From Salinicola salarius (GTDB lineage: Bacteria > Pseudomonadota > Gammaproteobacteria > Pseudomonadales > Halomonadaceae): a stretch of 42,423 bases of DNA. Numbering within the stretch: position 1 is the stretch's first letter; every line of letters begins with the position of its first letter. Location of the stretch: positions 1 through 42,423 of the forward strand of contig NZ_PZJT01000004.1 of assembly GCF_003206135.1 (NCBI RefSeq), written 5' to 3'. Below, one piece after another: positions 20,280-29,647 of the stretch. The notes beneath the pieces were generated by a model that ran no database searches, was not told where the DNA came from, and saw nothing but the letters and a program-made list of their open reading frames with translations. The position numbers were made by a program, and so were the translations under genes.

Positions 20280-21302
20280 ATGCAAGCCTTTGAAGTCAGC
20301 GCACCGCATGCGTTCGCCGTCGGCGACCAGCCCGCACCGAGCGCGGCACCGGGAGAAGTGGTCGTCGACGTTGCATTCGCCGGCATCTGCGGCTCGGACA
20401 TGCACATCATCCACGGCGACAACGCTTTCGTGCGATTCCCCCGCATTACCGGGCACGAGTTCGCTGGCGTCATCCGCGCCGTGGGCGATGGCGTCGACGC
20501 GGCCCGCGTCGGCGAGCGGGTCTGTATCGACCCGGTCGTCAACTGCGGCCAGTGCTATCCCTGCCGGATTGGCCGTCCCAACGTCTGCAGCGCGATGCAG
20601 GTGATCGGCGTTCACAGAAATGGCGGCTTTGCCGAACAGGTCAACGTGCCGGCCGCCAACGCCCACCGCATTCCCGACGATCTCGACCTCGATGCCGCCG
20701 CCCTGGTCGAGCCCTATTCGATCGCCGCCAACGTGCTGTCGCGCATGGAGCCGCACCCGGGCGATCGCCTGCTGGTGATCGGTGCCGGCGTGATCGGGTT
20801 GACCGTGCTGCAGATGGCGCGCGCCATCGGGCTCGAGGAGGTGATCGTCACCGACATCCTCGACGAACGCCTGGCAACGGCGCGAGAACTGGGTGCCAGC
20901 CACGTGATCAATGGGCGCAGCGAAGATCTCGAGCAGGCCGTGCTGGCCGCCACGAACGGCGAAGGCATCCCGTTGATCGCCGATGCCGCCTGCGTACCGG
21001 CCATGCTGCCCGCCATGCTGCGGATGGCCTGCCCCGCCGGACGCATCGGTCTGCTCGGCTTCAGCCCGACGCCGAGCGATCTGATCCAGCTGGAAGTGAT
21101 CAAGAAGGAGCTGACGCTGGTCGGCTCCCGCCTGAACAACCGCAAATTCCCGGAGGTGATCGACCATATCGCCGCGGGTCGTCTCGACCCCAAGGCGCTG
21201 ATCAGCCATCGCGTCGCGCTGGCCGAGATGCCCGATGCCATCGATCTGCTCGAGAACCACCCGGAACAGGCGCGCAAGGTGCTGGTGAAAATCTCGCCCT
21301 GA
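20280..21302 (+). CDS. Zinc-dependent alcohol dehydrogenase, probable L-gulonate 5-dehydrogenase
   Basis: This 340-residue medium-chain dehydrogenase has the catalytic zinc residues Cys37 (GICGSD), His59 and Glu60 (GHEF), the structural zinc cysteines 89, 92, 95 and 103, and the NAD-binding GAGVIG at 168-173; Asp192 after the second strand favours NAD over NADP. It resembles RspB. Its place between manD and a hexonate TRAP transporter, followed by UxuB, fits L-gulonate 5-dehydrogenase (L-gulonate to D-fructuronate, EC 1.1.1.380), an activity described from Halomonas. L-galactonate or L-idonate oxidation are alternatives. The frame is open 52 codons upstream into manD, but the ATG at 20280 has AGGAGA seven nt before it and gives the normal family length. 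Confidence 0.85.
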   Translation: MQAFEVSAPHAFAVGDQPAPSAAPGEVVVDVAFAGICGSDMHIIHGDNAFVRFPRITGHEFAGVIRAVGDGVDAARVGERVCIDPVVNCGQCYPCRIGRPNVCSAMQVIGVHRNGGFAEQVNVPAANAHRIPDDLDLDAAALVEPYSIAANVLSRMEPHPGDRLLVIGAGVIGLTVLQMARAIGLEEVIVTDILDERLATARELGASHVINGRSEDLEQAVLAATNGEGIPLIADAACVPAMLPAMLRMACPAGRIGLLGFSPTPSDLIQLEVIKKELTLVGSRLNNRKFPEVIDHIAAGRLDPKALISHRVALAEMPDAIDLLENHPEQARKVLVKISP

Positions 21303-21403
21303 ACGCCCGATCGAGTCCGCCACCCATGCCGGAAAGAGACCCGGAACAGCGCTGGCCCGGACAACAAAACCGACGCGTACCAACGCGACAGGAGACTCAC
21401 GCC

Positions 21404-22387
21404 ATGTTGACGACGACAACCTTCAAGAACTTGCTCGCTGGCGCTGCCCTCGGCGCCACGCTACTGGGTAGCCAGGCGGTCATGGCCGCGGACTACACGC
21501 TGAAATTCGGCCACCTGGCCAACGAGCAGAACATCTGGAACAAGGCCGCGCTGAAGTTCAAGGAACTGGTCGAAACCAATTCCGATGGCCGGATCGAGAT
21601 CCAGGTCTTCCCCAACGAGCAGCTCGGCAGCGAAATGGATGTGATCAACAGCATTCAGCTGGGCACCGCCGACATGACCATCACCGGCGAGAGTCTCCAG
21701 AACTGGGCACCCAAGGCGGCAATGATGGCCGTGCCCTACCTGTTCCGTGACGCGGACCACATGCGCAAGGCCGTGGAGGGCGACGTCGGCAAGCAGATCG
21801 AACAGCAGATCACCGAACGCACCGGCCTGGTCCCGCTGGCCTGGTTCGAGCGCGGCCCGCGCGAGCTGACCTCCAACCGTCCGATCAAGACGCCGGACGA
21901 CCTCGACGGCCTGCGAATCCGCGTACCCAACGTGCCGCTGTTCGTCGATACCTGGGAAGCGCTGGGCGCCCGCCCGACGCCGATGGCTTTCAGCGAAGTC
22001 TTCACCTCGCTGCAGCAGAACACCATCGAGGCCCAGGAGAACCCGCTGAGCCTGATCGAAAGCGCCAGCTTCAACGAAGTCCAGCAGTACGTGGACATGA
22101 CCGATCACGTGCGCAGCTGGATCTATGTCGTCATCGGCAAGCAGAAGCTCGAGTCGATGCCGGACGACCTGCAGACCGTCGTGCGGGATGCCGCCAGCGA
22201 GATGCAGTCCTATGAGGAAAAGCTGTTCGTCGAAGACCAGCAGCGTCTCGAACAGGCACTCAAGGACAAGGGCATGAAGTTCGTCGAGGTTGACCAGGCC
22301 GCCTTCGCCAAGAAAGCCGAACCTGCCGTGCTCGACGCTTTGAATGACGATCAGAAAGCGCTCTACAAAGCCATCCAGGATCTGTAA
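21404..22387 (+). CDS. TRAP transporter substrate-binding protein (DctP family)
   Basis: This 327-residue periplasmic protein captures the substrate for a TRAP transporter. A signal peptide is visible: Lys8, a hydrophobic stretch at 10-24 and an AVMA cleavage site after residue 28. Arg173 in GLRIRVPN is the conserved arginine that binds the substrate carboxylate in this family. The usual QENPL segment follows at 211-215. AGGAG lies nine nt before the ATG at 21404. Neighbours predict a hexonate or hexuronate such as L-gulonate, D-mannonate or D-fructuronate as ligand. A strong GC hairpin (22418-22446) separates it from the membrane subunits, which may favour excess binding protein. Confidence 0.95.
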   Translation: MLTTTTFKNLLAGAALGATLLGSQAVMAADYTLKFGHLANEQNIWNKAALKFKELVETNSDGRIEIQVFPNEQLGSEMDVINSIQLGTADMTITGESLQNWAPKAAMMAVPYLFRDADHMRKAVEGDVGKQIEQQITERTGLVPLAWFERGPRELTSNRPIKTPDDLDGLRIRVPNVPLFVDTWEALGARPTPMAFSEVFTSLQQNTIEAQENPLSLIESASFNEVQQYVDMTDHVRSWIYVVIGKQKLESMPDDLQTVVRDAASEMQSYEEKLFVEDQQRLEQALKDKGMKFVEVDQAAFAKKAEPAVLDALNDDQKALYKAIQDL

Positions 22388-22417
22388 TCCCCCGACGGAT
22401 TACCGAGCCACGGCATT

Positions 22418-22450
22418 CGGGGGCGGCGCGACGATCGCCGCCCCCGTTTC
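22418..22450 (+). promoter_or_regulatory. Intercistronic stem-loop between dctP and dctQ
   Basis: Arms 22418-22428 (cgggggcggcg) and 22436-22446 form an 11-bp perfect GC stem with a 7-nt loop, followed by TTTC. It lies 30 nt after the binding-protein stop and 25 nt before the dctQ start. It may partially terminate transcription or protect the upstream mRNA, so that the binding protein is made in excess of the membrane subunits. Confidence 0.6.
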
Positions 22451-22471
22451 TCATCTCGTTCGGAGACCGCC

Positions 22472-23062
22472 ATGTCGGAACATGAAACGGACATTCACCA
22501 GGATATCCAGGAAAACCTCGAGATACTGACTCGCGTTCCGCGCCTGGGCGGGCCTATCGGCCGCCTGGCCGGCGCGCTCGACCGCGTTCTCCTGACGCTG
22601 GCCGTGATCGCGCTGGTGGGGCTGTCGCTGACGGTGCTGCTCCAGGTCGCCTCGCGCCTGTTCCTGCCCATCACGCTATCGTGGACCGAGGAACTGACCC
22701 GCTACCTCTTCATCTACATGGTGGCGATGGGTGCCGGCGTGGTGCAGCACCGCCACCGCCACGTCAACGTCGAGCTGTTCCACGGCTGGCTCGGTTTTCG
22801 CGGTCGGGCCGCCTATCTTGCGCTGATCTCGGCGATCACGTTCGCCTTCACGCTCATGGTGCTGCCCAACGCCTGGCAGTTCGCCCAGATCGGCGCGTTC
22901 CAGACCTCGCCGACGCTGCGCATTCCCATGCTCTACATCTTTTTCTCTTCGGTGGTGCTGTTCGGCACGCTGCTGCTCTACAGCCTGATCGGCCTTGCCG
23001 AGGGCATCATCGCCATGGTTCGTGGCGAACGCGTCGACACCGCTCGCCAGGAGGCGCTCTGA
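22472..23062 (+). CDS. TRAP transporter small membrane subunit (DctQ family)
   Basis: This 196-residue protein has a hydrophilic N-terminus of about 35 residues and four predicted membrane helices (about 38-62, 75-92, 112-134 and 153-180). The family signature SWTEELTRYLFIY at 70-82 is clear. DctQ holds and stabilises the large DctM subunit in the inner membrane. Its stop shares one base with the dctM start (TGATG), so the two are translationally coupled. CGGAG lies nine nt upstream of the ATG. Confidence 0.93.
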   Translation: MSEHETDIHQDIQENLEILTRVPRLGGPIGRLAGALDRVLLTLAVIALVGLSLTVLLQVASRLFLPITLSWTEELTRYLFIYMVAMGAGVVQHRHRHVNVELFHGWLGFRGRAAYLALISAITFAFTLMVLPNAWQFAQIGAFQTSPTLRIPMLYIFFSSVVLFGTLLLYSLIGLAEGIIAMVRGERVDTARQEAL

Positions 23063-24342
23063 TGGAAATCGCCGTTCTCTTCACCACCTTTCTGATACTG
23101 CTGCTGATCGGTCTACCGATCGCCTTCTGTCTGGGCGTGTCGTCACTCGCCTATCTGATGCTCGGTGGCATCTCGTTGACCATCGTGCCGCAGCGCATGT
23201 TTTCCGGCATCGACTCCTTCGTGCTGCTCTGCATCCCCGGTTTCGTGATGGCCGGTAACCTGATGAACGTGGGCAATATCACTCAGCATATCGTGCGCTT
23301 CTCCAATGCCCTGGTCGGCCATATCCGCGGCGGCCTGGGCCTGGCCAACGTCGGCGGCTCGATGATCTTCAGCGGCATCTCCGGCACCGCGGTGGCGGAC
23401 GCCGCCAGCATCGGCTCGGTGATGATTCCGGGCATGTCCAGGGCTGGCTACGACAAGCCGTTCGCCGCCGCCGTGACCGCCGCCTCTTCCACCATCGGCC
23501 CGATCATTCCGCCCAGCGTGCCGATGATCATCGTCGGTTCGCTCTCCGGCATCTCCGTCGGCCGCATGTTCCTCGCCGGTGCGCTGCCCGGTCTGTTGCT
23601 GGGCGTGGCGATGATGATCACCGCCTACTGGCTGGCGGTGCGCCGCGGCTATCCCAAGGAGAAGCGCGCCTCCTTCAAGGAGTTGCTCAAGGAAGGCCGC
23701 AGCGCGTTCTGGGCACTGCTGATGACCTTCATCATTCTCTACGGCATCATCGGCGGCCTGTTCACACCGACGGAGGCCTCGATCGTCGCCAGCCTCTACG
23801 CGTTGCTGGTGGGCACCTTCGTCTACAAAGGCATCAACTGGCGCAATCTGGGCGGCATCCTGTCGGACACCGTGATCACCTCGGCCTCGCTGATGCTGCT
23901 CGTCGGCCTGGCCAACCTGTTCGGCTGGATCCTCACCAGCCAGCAGATTCCACAGATGCTCGCCGACGCCATTCTCGGCATCAGCAGCAATCCGATCGTG
24001 GTCATCCTGATCCTCAATCTGATCCTGCTGTTCGTCGGTGCGTTCATGGAGACCATCGCCGCGCTGATCATCCTGTTCCCGGCCCTGCTGGGCGTGGCGA
24101 CGGGCGTCGGCATGGATCCGATCCACTTCGGCGTGATGGCGGTACTCAATCTGATGATCGGCCTGACCACGCCGCCAGTGGGCGTCTGCCTGTTCGTGGT
24201 GTCGAGCATCGGCAAGCTGCCCATGCTGCGCGTCGCCAGGGCCATCGTGCCCTTCCTGATCTGCAATCTGATCGTGCTGATGCTGGTCTCTTTCGTCCCG
24301 GCGCTGTCGCTGTGGTTGCCCAACCTGCTGATGGGGAAATAG
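23062..24342 (+). CDS. TRAP transporter large membrane subunit (DctM family)
   Basis: This 426-residue permease has about twelve hydrophobic segments. Family landmarks include GSMIFSGISGTAVADAASIG near residues 99-118 and the later PTEASIVASLYA and TPPVGVCLF, which lie at the sodium and substrate sites of known DctM/SiaM proteins. It imports the ligand delivered by DctP using the sodium gradient, which fits a halophile. AGGAGG lies eight nt before the ATG, inside the end of dctQ. It is followed after four nt by uxuB. Length matches the family (about 425-430). Confidence 0.95.
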   Translation: MEIAVLFTTFLILLLIGLPIAFCLGVSSLAYLMLGGISLTIVPQRMFSGIDSFVLLCIPGFVMAGNLMNVGNITQHIVRFSNALVGHIRGGLGLANVGGSMIFSGISGTAVADAASIGSVMIPGMSRAGYDKPFAAAVTAASSTIGPIIPPSVPMIIVGSLSGISVGRMFLAGALPGLLLGVAMMITAYWLAVRRGYPKEKRASFKELLKEGRSAFWALLMTFIILYGIIGGLFTPTEASIVASLYALLVGTFVYKGINWRNLGGILSDTVITSASLMLLVGLANLFGWILTSQQIPQMLADAILGISSNPIVVILILNLILLFVGAFMETIAALIILFPALLGVATGVGMDPIHFGVMAVLNLMIGLTTPPVGVCLFVVSSIGKLPMLRVARAIVPFLICNLIVLMLVSFVPALSLWLPNLLMGK

Positions 24343-24346
24343 CGTC

Positions 24347-25837
24347 ATGGCCGAAACTCGAATCCAGATCGAGCGCCAGTCGGCCCGCCACGCGCCGAGC
24401 GGGATCGGCATCGTCCACCTGGGCCTGGGCGCCTTCCATCGCGCGCACCAGGCGGTCTATCTACAGCGCTGTCTCAACCGGGTGCAGGGAGATTGGGGCA
24501 TCTGCAGCGCCAACATCCGCTCCAATCGGGCGCTGGTCGACCAGTTGCGAGCGGGAGACCTGCGCTACCACGTCGCCGAATACAGCGACAGCGAGCACGT
24601 CACGCTGCGCGAGATCACGGTGATCGCCGAGGCGCTTTACGCCGGCCCGGATGGCCCGGACCGGGAAGCGTTACTGGCGCGCATGAGTGATCCCGCTGTC
24701 CGCATCGTCACCCTCACCGTGACCGAGAAGGGCTATTTTCTGAGCCCGAGCAGCGGCGAACTGCTGACCGATGCCGCGCCGATCGCCTATGACATCGCAA
24801 ATCCCGAATCGCCGGACACTGCCCCGGGCATGCTGGTGGAGGCGCTGGCTCGACGCCGAACGGCCGGGGTCGCACCCTTCACCGTGCTCTGTTGCGACAA
24901 CATGCCCCACAACGGCCAGCGCACGCGTCGCGCCGTCATCTCGCTGGCCCGTCACCGCGAGGCCGCGCTGGCCGAGTGGATCGACGCCAACGTCGCGTTC
25001 CCCTCGAGCATGGTCGACCGTATCGTCCCGGCAATGACCGACGCCGATCGCCAGCGTCTGTCGGCGCTGGGGGTCGACGACCCCGCCGCCGTGGTCTGCG
25101 AAACCTTCAGCCAGTGGGTGGTCGAGGAGGATTTCCCGCTAGGCCGGCCGGACTGGGAAGCCGATGGCGTCGAGATGGTCGCCAATGTCGCTCCGTTCGA
25201 AACCATGAAGCTGCGTCTGCTCAACGGCGCCCACTCGCTGCTCGCCTATCTGGGCGCGCTGGCCGGCATCGAGACGGTGGATGCCGCCGTCGCCCGCCCC
25301 GCCTTTCGTCAGCTACTGCAGCACTACTGGCAGCAGGAAGCGATCCCGACACTGTCACTGCCGGCGGGCGCCGATGCCAATGTCTACACCGACAGCCTGC
25401 TGGCCCGCTTCGGCAATGACAGCCTGCGTCATCGGCTCCAACAGATCGCCATGGACGGCTCGCAGAAGCTGCCCCAGCGCTGGCTGGCCGGTAGCGTCGA
25501 GCGCCTGGCGACGGAGCACGACAGCGACATGGCCGCCACCGCGCTGGGCGTGGCCGGCTGGATCCGCTATACCGCGGGCACCGATCTCGCCGGCCGGTCG
25601 CATCCGGTCGACGACCCGATGGTCGGAACCTTCGTCGAGTTGCACCGCCGCCACGGCGACGACCTGCCGGCGCTGGCTGCGGCGTTCCTCGCACTCGATG
25701 CCGTCTTCCCCGCTGCGCTGCGCGAGAACCCCATGTTCGTCAAGGCCGTCACCACGGCACTAGAGCACCTGGAGGCGGGTGGCGTGGAGGCCGCCATCGC
25801 CGCCCTGGCTTCAGCCAATCCCGAACTCGGAAACTAG
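24347..25837 (+). CDS. uxuB: D-fructuronate reductase / mannitol dehydrogenase family (UxuB)
   Basis: This 496-residue polyol dehydrogenase-type enzyme reduces D-fructuronate to D-mannonate with NADH, EC 1.1.1.57. The N-terminal Rossmann domain opens with [12 protein letters not shown] (24-35), and CDNMPHNG at 183-190 is typical. The catalytic set is Lys288, Asn293 and His296 in [11 protein letters not shown]. The C-terminal half is helical. Length fits UxuB (486) and mannitol 2-dehydrogenase (about 490), so sequence alone cannot separate them; flanking UxuA and the hexonate genes favour fructuronate. It starts four nt after dctM and ends four nt before uxuA, so all three are one transcript. 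Confidence 0.9.
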   Translation: MAETRIQIERQSARHAPSGIGIVHLGLGAFHRAHQAVYLQRCLNRVQGDWGICSANIRSNRALVDQLRAGDLRYHVAEYSDSEHVTLREITVIAEALYAGPDGPDREALLARMSDPAVRIVTLTVTEKGYFLSPSSGELLTDAAPIAYDIANPESPDTAPGMLVEALARRRTAGVAPFTVLCCDNMPHNGQRTRRAVISLARHREAALAEWIDANVAFPSSMVDRIVPAMTDADRQRLSALGVDDPAAVVCETFSQWVVEEDFPLGRPDWEADGVEMVANVAPFETMKLRLLNGAHSLLAYLGALAGIETVDAAVARPAFRQLLQHYWQQEAIPTLSLPAGADANVYTDSLLARFGNDSLRHRLQQIAMDGSQKLPQRWLAGSVERLATEHDSDMAATALGVAGWIRYTAGTDLAGRSHPVDDPMVGTFVELHRRHGDDLPALAAAFLALDAVFPAALRENPMFVKAVTTALEHLEAGGVEAAIAALASANPELGN

Positions 25838-25841
25838 ATCT

Positions 25842-27044
25842 ATGGAATACACTTGGCGTTGGTTCGGCCCGGCCGACCCCATCACTCTCGGCGAGATTCG
25901 CCAGGCCGGCGCGACCGGCATCGTCACCGCGCTGCACGAGATTCCCAACGGCGAAGTCTGGCCGGTGGAAGCGATTGCCGAGCGCAAGCGGCTGATCGAA
26001 GCCGCCGGCCTGGTCTGGTCGGTCGTGGAAAGCGTGCCGGTACACGAGGCGATCAAGCAGGGGCTGCCGGAAGCCGAGCACTACATCGACAACTACTGCC
26101 AGACGCTGGCCAATCTCGGCGAGTGCGGCATCGACGTGGTCTGCTACAACTTCATGCCGGTCCTCGACTGGACCCGCACCGATCTTGCATGGCCGCTGCC
26201 CAGCGGCGGCACCGCGCTGCGCTTCGACCAGACGGCATTCGCGGCCTTTGATCTCTATCTGCTCGAACGCGACGGCGCGCAGGACGATTACAGCGATGCC
26301 GAGCGCGACGCTGCCAGCGCTTATCTGGAAACGCTCGATGCGTCGGCGCGATCGCGACTGATCGACACCGTGATCGCCGGCCTTCCCGGCACCGAAGAGC
26401 ACTACACCCTCGAGAATTTCCGCCAGGCGCTGGATGCCTATCGCGGTATCGATGGCGAACGGCTGCGCACCAACCTGGCGACGTTCCTGCGCGCCATCGT
26501 CCCCGCGGCGGAAGAAGCCGGCATCCGGCTCGCGATCCACCCGGACGATCCGCCCCGAGAAATGCTGGGACTGCCCCGCGTGGTCTCGACGGCGGCGGAC
26601 GCCCAGGCCATTCTCGAGTGCGCCCCCAGCCCCGCCAACGGCCTGACCTTCTGCACCGGCTCCTACGGGGTACGCGCCGACAACGACCTGGTCGCCATGG
26701 CCCGCCGGTTCGCGCCCCACATCCACTTCGTCCACCTGCGTGCGACTCGTCGGGAAGCCGATCCACTGACCTTCCACGAAGCCGAACATCTGGACGGCGA
26801 CGTCGATATGGTCGGTGTCATCGGTGCTCTGGTCGAGGAGCAGCGCCGGCGCCAGCACGAAGGCGGTCACCGCCTGCCGATGCGGCCGGATCACGGTCAT
26901 CATCTGCTCGACGACCTGACGCGGGACAGCCGCCCCGGCTATCCACTGATCGGCCGGCTCAAGGGGCTGGCCGAGCTGCGCGGCGTGGAGCTCGCCGTCC
27001 ATCGTCTGTTGCCGCCGAACCCCGCCCACACCGGGGAGTCGTAA
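25842..27044 (+). CDS. uxuA: Mannonate dehydratase (UxuA)
   Basis: This 400-residue TIM-barrel enzyme dehydrates D-mannonate to 2-keto-3-deoxy-D-gluconate using Mn or Fe, EC 4.2.1.8. Family segments are [18 protein letters not shown] at 9-26, [12 protein letters not shown] at 103-114, [21 protein letters not shown] and RPDHGHH; the His, Cys, His and Asp in the last four are the metal ligands. Length is close to E. coli UxuA (394). The ATG at 25842 is chosen over an open upstream stretch inside uxuB because it starts with the family N-terminus. It is the last gene of the operon. It duplicates the ManD reaction with an unrelated fold. Confidence 0.95.
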   Translation: MEYTWRWFGPADPITLGEIRQAGATGIVTALHEIPNGEVWPVEAIAERKRLIEAAGLVWSVVESVPVHEAIKQGLPEAEHYIDNYCQTLANLGECGIDVVCYNFMPVLDWTRTDLAWPLPSGGTALRFDQTAFAAFDLYLLERDGAQDDYSDAERDAASAYLETLDASARSRLIDTVIAGLPGTEEHYTLENFRQALDAYRGIDGERLRTNLATFLRAIVPAAEEAGIRLAIHPDDPPREMLGLPRVVSTAADAQAILECAPSPANGLTFCTGSYGVRADNDLVAMARRFAPHIHFVHLRATRREADPLTFHEAEHLDGDVDMVGVIGALVEEQRRRQHEGGHRLPMRPDHGHHLLDDLTRDSRPGYPLIGRLKGLAELRGVELAVHRLLPPNPAHTGES

Positions 27045-27103
27045 GCTACGCAATCCCCGGCGCCGGTGGTAAGGTGGAGGCCTGCTTTTTCAGGACGTCG
27101 ACC

Positions 27104-28363
27104 ATGGTTTCACCGCTCGGGCCGGGACTGGCCGGAACCCGCATTCTGCTCGGCATCAGCGCCGGTATCGCCGCCTACAAGAGCGCGCATCTCGCCCGTC
27201 TGTTGAAGAAGACGGGTGCCGAGGTGCGCGTGGTGATGACCGAAGGCGCTCAGGCCTTCATCACGCCGCTGACCCTGCAGGCGCTCACCGGTGAGCCGGT
27301 GCGGACCTCGCTGCTGGATCCGGAAGCGGAAGCTGGCATGGGCCACATCGAGCTGGCGAAATGGGCGGACATCATCCTGATCGCGCCGGCCACCGCCGAC
27401 CTGATGGCGCGCCTGGCCCACGGTCACGCCGACGACCTGCTGACGACACTGTGCCTCGCCACCGAAGCCCGCTGCCTGATGGCGCCCGCCATGAACCAGG
27501 CGATGTGGCGCCACCCGGCAACGCTGGCCAATGCGGATCGACTTGGCGAGCTGGGCTGGACGCTGCTGGGCCCTGATGCCGGCGATCAGGCCTGCGGCGA
27601 TGTCGGCCTGGGCCGCATGCTGGAACCGGAAACCATTCTCGCCCAGTTGCTGAGCGAGCTCGAACCGGCCCGCGACGAGTCGCCTCAGGTAATGCCCGTG
27701 CATCGGGATCTGGCTGGCAAGCGCGTGGTGATCACCGCTGGCCCTACTCGCGAGGCGCTGGACCCGGTGCGTTATCTCTCCAATCACAGCTCCGGCAAGA
27801 TGGGCTATGCGCTGGCCGCCGCCTGTGCCGATCGCGGCGCCAGCGTCAGCCTGGTCAGCGGCCCGGTGACGCTCGCGACACCTCCCGGTGTCGAGCGGAT
27901 CGACGTGACCTCGGCCATGGAGATGCTGGCCGCCGTCGAGTCCCGGCTGCCTTGCGACCTGTTCATCGGCTGTGCCGCCGTGGCGGACTATCGCGCCGCG
28001 TCCATCAGCGAGCACAAGTTGAAGAAAGCGAACGACGACAATGGCCTGACCCTCGAACTGGTGCGCAACCCGGACATCGTCGCCACGGTCGCCGCCCGCG
28101 AGGACCGCCCGTTCACCGTCGGTTTCGCCGCCGAGACGCAGACGCTGGAAACCCACGCCGGCAGCAAGCTCGAGCGCAAGCGGCTGGATCTGATCGTCGC
28201 CAACGACGTCTCCCGGGAGGGCATCGGTTTCGGCAGCGACGACAACGCCGTCACGCTGCTCTGGAAGACGCAGGACCAGACGCAGCGTCATTCGCTGCCG
28301 GTTCAGTCCAAGGCCGCGCTGGCCGGCGCGATCATCGACCATATCGTTCCCCGGCTGACCTAG
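27104..28363 (+). CDS. coaBC: Bifunctional phosphopantothenoylcysteine decarboxylase / phosphopantothenate-cysteine ligase
   Basis: This 419-residue protein carries out two steps of coenzyme A synthesis (EC 6.3.2.5 and 4.1.1.36). The CoaC half (1-190) is an FMN flavoprotein with catalytic His81 in GHIELAKWAD, Asn131 in PAMNQAMW and Cys164 in CGDVGLGR. The CoaB half has NHSSGKMG, the dimer and substrate segment AAVADYR, and the KLKK binding lysines. The ATG at 27104 is preferred to a much longer open frame that runs back into uxuA; AGGA lies ten nt before it. It starts 59 bp after uxuA and begins a housekeeping run (dut, yaeQ, algC, argB). No terminator stands clearly between uxuA and coaBC. 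Confidence 0.95.
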   Translation: MVSPLGPGLAGTRILLGISAGIAAYKSAHLARLLKKTGAEVRVVMTEGAQAFITPLTLQALTGEPVRTSLLDPEAEAGMGHIELAKWADIILIAPATADLMARLAHGHADDLLTTLCLATEARCLMAPAMNQAMWRHPATLANADRLGELGWTLLGPDAGDQACGDVGLGRMLEPETILAQLLSELEPARDESPQVMPVHRDLAGKRVVITAGPTREALDPVRYLSNHSSGKMGYALAAACADRGASVSLVSGPVTLATPPGVERIDVTSAMEMLAAVESRLPCDLFIGCAAVADYRAASISEHKLKKANDDNGLTLELVRNPDIVATVAAREDRPFTVGFAAETQTLETHAGSKLERKRLDLIVANDVSREGIGFGSDDNAVTLLWKTQDQTQRHSLPVQSKAALAGAIIDHIVPRLT

Positions 28364-28477
28364 AGCCTATTGCCGTTTCATGCACGACCGCGTCGGCATC
28401 CGGTTCGCGCTCGAGCAATGGTAAGCTAGGCCGCTCTCTGGCCTTTCATTTCATGCTCTTTCAGGAAGTCACTTTTC

Positions 28478-28978
28478 ATGCCATCCAGCACTCCGTCCGC
28501 GGCACCCTCTTCGACAGCGACTGCCAGACCGAAGCTTTCGGTCAAGGTTCTCGACGAGCGCGTGCACGACTATCCGCTGCCGCACTACGCCACCACCGGC
28601 AGTGCCGGCATGGACCTGCGCGCGCTGCTCGACGAAGCGCTCACCCTCGCCCCGGGCGACAGCGCGCTGGTGCGCACCGGCCTGGCCATCCACATCGGCG
28701 ATCCGGGGCTGGCCGGCGTGGTGTTGCCTCGTTCCGGCCTCGGCCACAAGCACGGCATCGTGCTGGGCAACCTGGTCGGGCTGATCGATTCCGATTATCA
28801 GGGCGAGTTGATGATCTCGGTGTGGAACCGTGGCCAGAACACCTTCGTGCTCGAACCCGGCGAACGACTGGCACAGTACGTGCTGGTGCCGGTGGTCCAG
28901 GCCGAGCTCGAGATCGTCGAGGATTTCATCGCCACCGAACGGGCGGGCGGCGGTTTTGGCCACTCTGGTCGAAAGTGA
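28478..28978 (+). CDS. dut: dUTP diphosphatase (dUTPase)
   Basis: This 166-residue trimeric enzyme hydrolyses dUTP to dUMP, EC 3.6.1.23. The five motifs are present: [11 protein letters not shown] (39-49), [10 protein letters not shown] (84-93, with Ser86), [10 protein letters not shown] (101-110, Asp104), RLAQYVLVP and a C-terminal [10 protein letters not shown]. The last motif has His where Ser is usual (GFGSTG), which occurs in some relatives and need not affect activity. The N-terminus is 15 to 20 residues longer than the E. coli protein and rich in Ser/Ala/Pro. AGGAAG lies about ten nt before the ATG. coaBC-dut-algC is a conserved order in pseudomonads. Confidence 0.95.
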   Translation: MPSSTPSAAPSSTATARPKLSVKVLDERVHDYPLPHYATTGSAGMDLRALLDEALTLAPGDSALVRTGLAIHIGDPGLAGVVLPRSGLGHKHGIVLGNLVGLIDSDYQGELMISVWNRGQNTFVLEPGERLAQYVLVPVVQAELEIVEDFIATERAGGGFGHSGRK

Positions 28979-29059
28979 AGCGGCGAAACAACGCGCCGGC
29001 AATGATCACCGAACGCTCGCTGGTCTCGGTCAATCGAGCTCTCTGCAAGGAAATGTCGC

Positions 29060-29611
29060 GTGGCGCTAAGCGCAACCATCTATAAAGCGAAACTCAACGT
29101 CAGCGATCTCGATCGCCACTACTATGGCGATCACGCGTTGACCGTGGCCTGCCACCCTTCCGAGACGGCGACGCGCCTGATGGTGCGGCTGCTGGCGTTC
29201 ATCGCCAATGTGCACGCCACCAGCGGCGACAACGATCTCGCCATGACTCGCGGACTGAGTACCGACGACGAGCCGGATCTGTGGCTCAAGGCGCCGGACG
29301 GCCGCATCCTTTCATGGATAGAATTGGGCGAACCGTCGCTGAAGCGCATCAAGCAGGGACTCTCCCGAGCCGAACGCGTGCTGATCTATCCCTACGCACC
29401 ACGCAGCGCGACACAGTGGTGGAAAAAGCTGGAAAGCGACATCCGGGCACAGCCGCGGACCGAGGTCTGGAATCTGCCGGCGGAGCCGCTGGCGGCGCTG
29501 ACCGCCCTCGTCGACCGCAACCTGAGCCTGGGCGCCACGCTGATGGAAGGCCAGTGGCTGATCACCGACGGTCAGGCGTCGGTGGAACTCGAATTCGAAC
29601 GGTGGGCGTGA
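29060..29611 (+). CDS. yaeQ: YaeQ family protein
   Basis: This 183-residue protein matches YaeQ in full length (181 in E. coli), beginning MALSATIYKAKLNVSDLDRH. Structural work on the family showed a variant of the PD-(D/E)XK nuclease fold; no activity is established. The residues DEPDLWLK and ILSWIELGEPS resemble the nuclease core segments. The start is GTG at 29060 with AAGGAA seven nt upstream; an ATG at 29053 is in another frame and stops after ten codons. It lies between dut and algC, an insertion in the pseudomonad order, with gaps of 81 and 36 bp. Confidence 0.88.
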   Translation: MALSATIYKAKLNVSDLDRHYYGDHALTVACHPSETATRLMVRLLAFIANVHATSGDNDLAMTRGLSTDDEPDLWLKAPDGRILSWIELGEPSLKRIKQGLSRAERVLIYPYAPRSATQWWKKLESDIRAQPRTEVWNLPAEPLAALTALVDRNLSLGATLMEGQWLITDGQASVELEFERWA

Positions 29612-29647
29612 CGCCGACCGGATGTGATCAATGACAAGGACTTGCCG

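Noticed and set aside
26618..27103. Extended open frame joining uxuA to coaBC
   Set aside because: The upstream part overlaps uxuA out of frame and is Arg/Pro-rich; CoaBC begins at the ATG at 27104.
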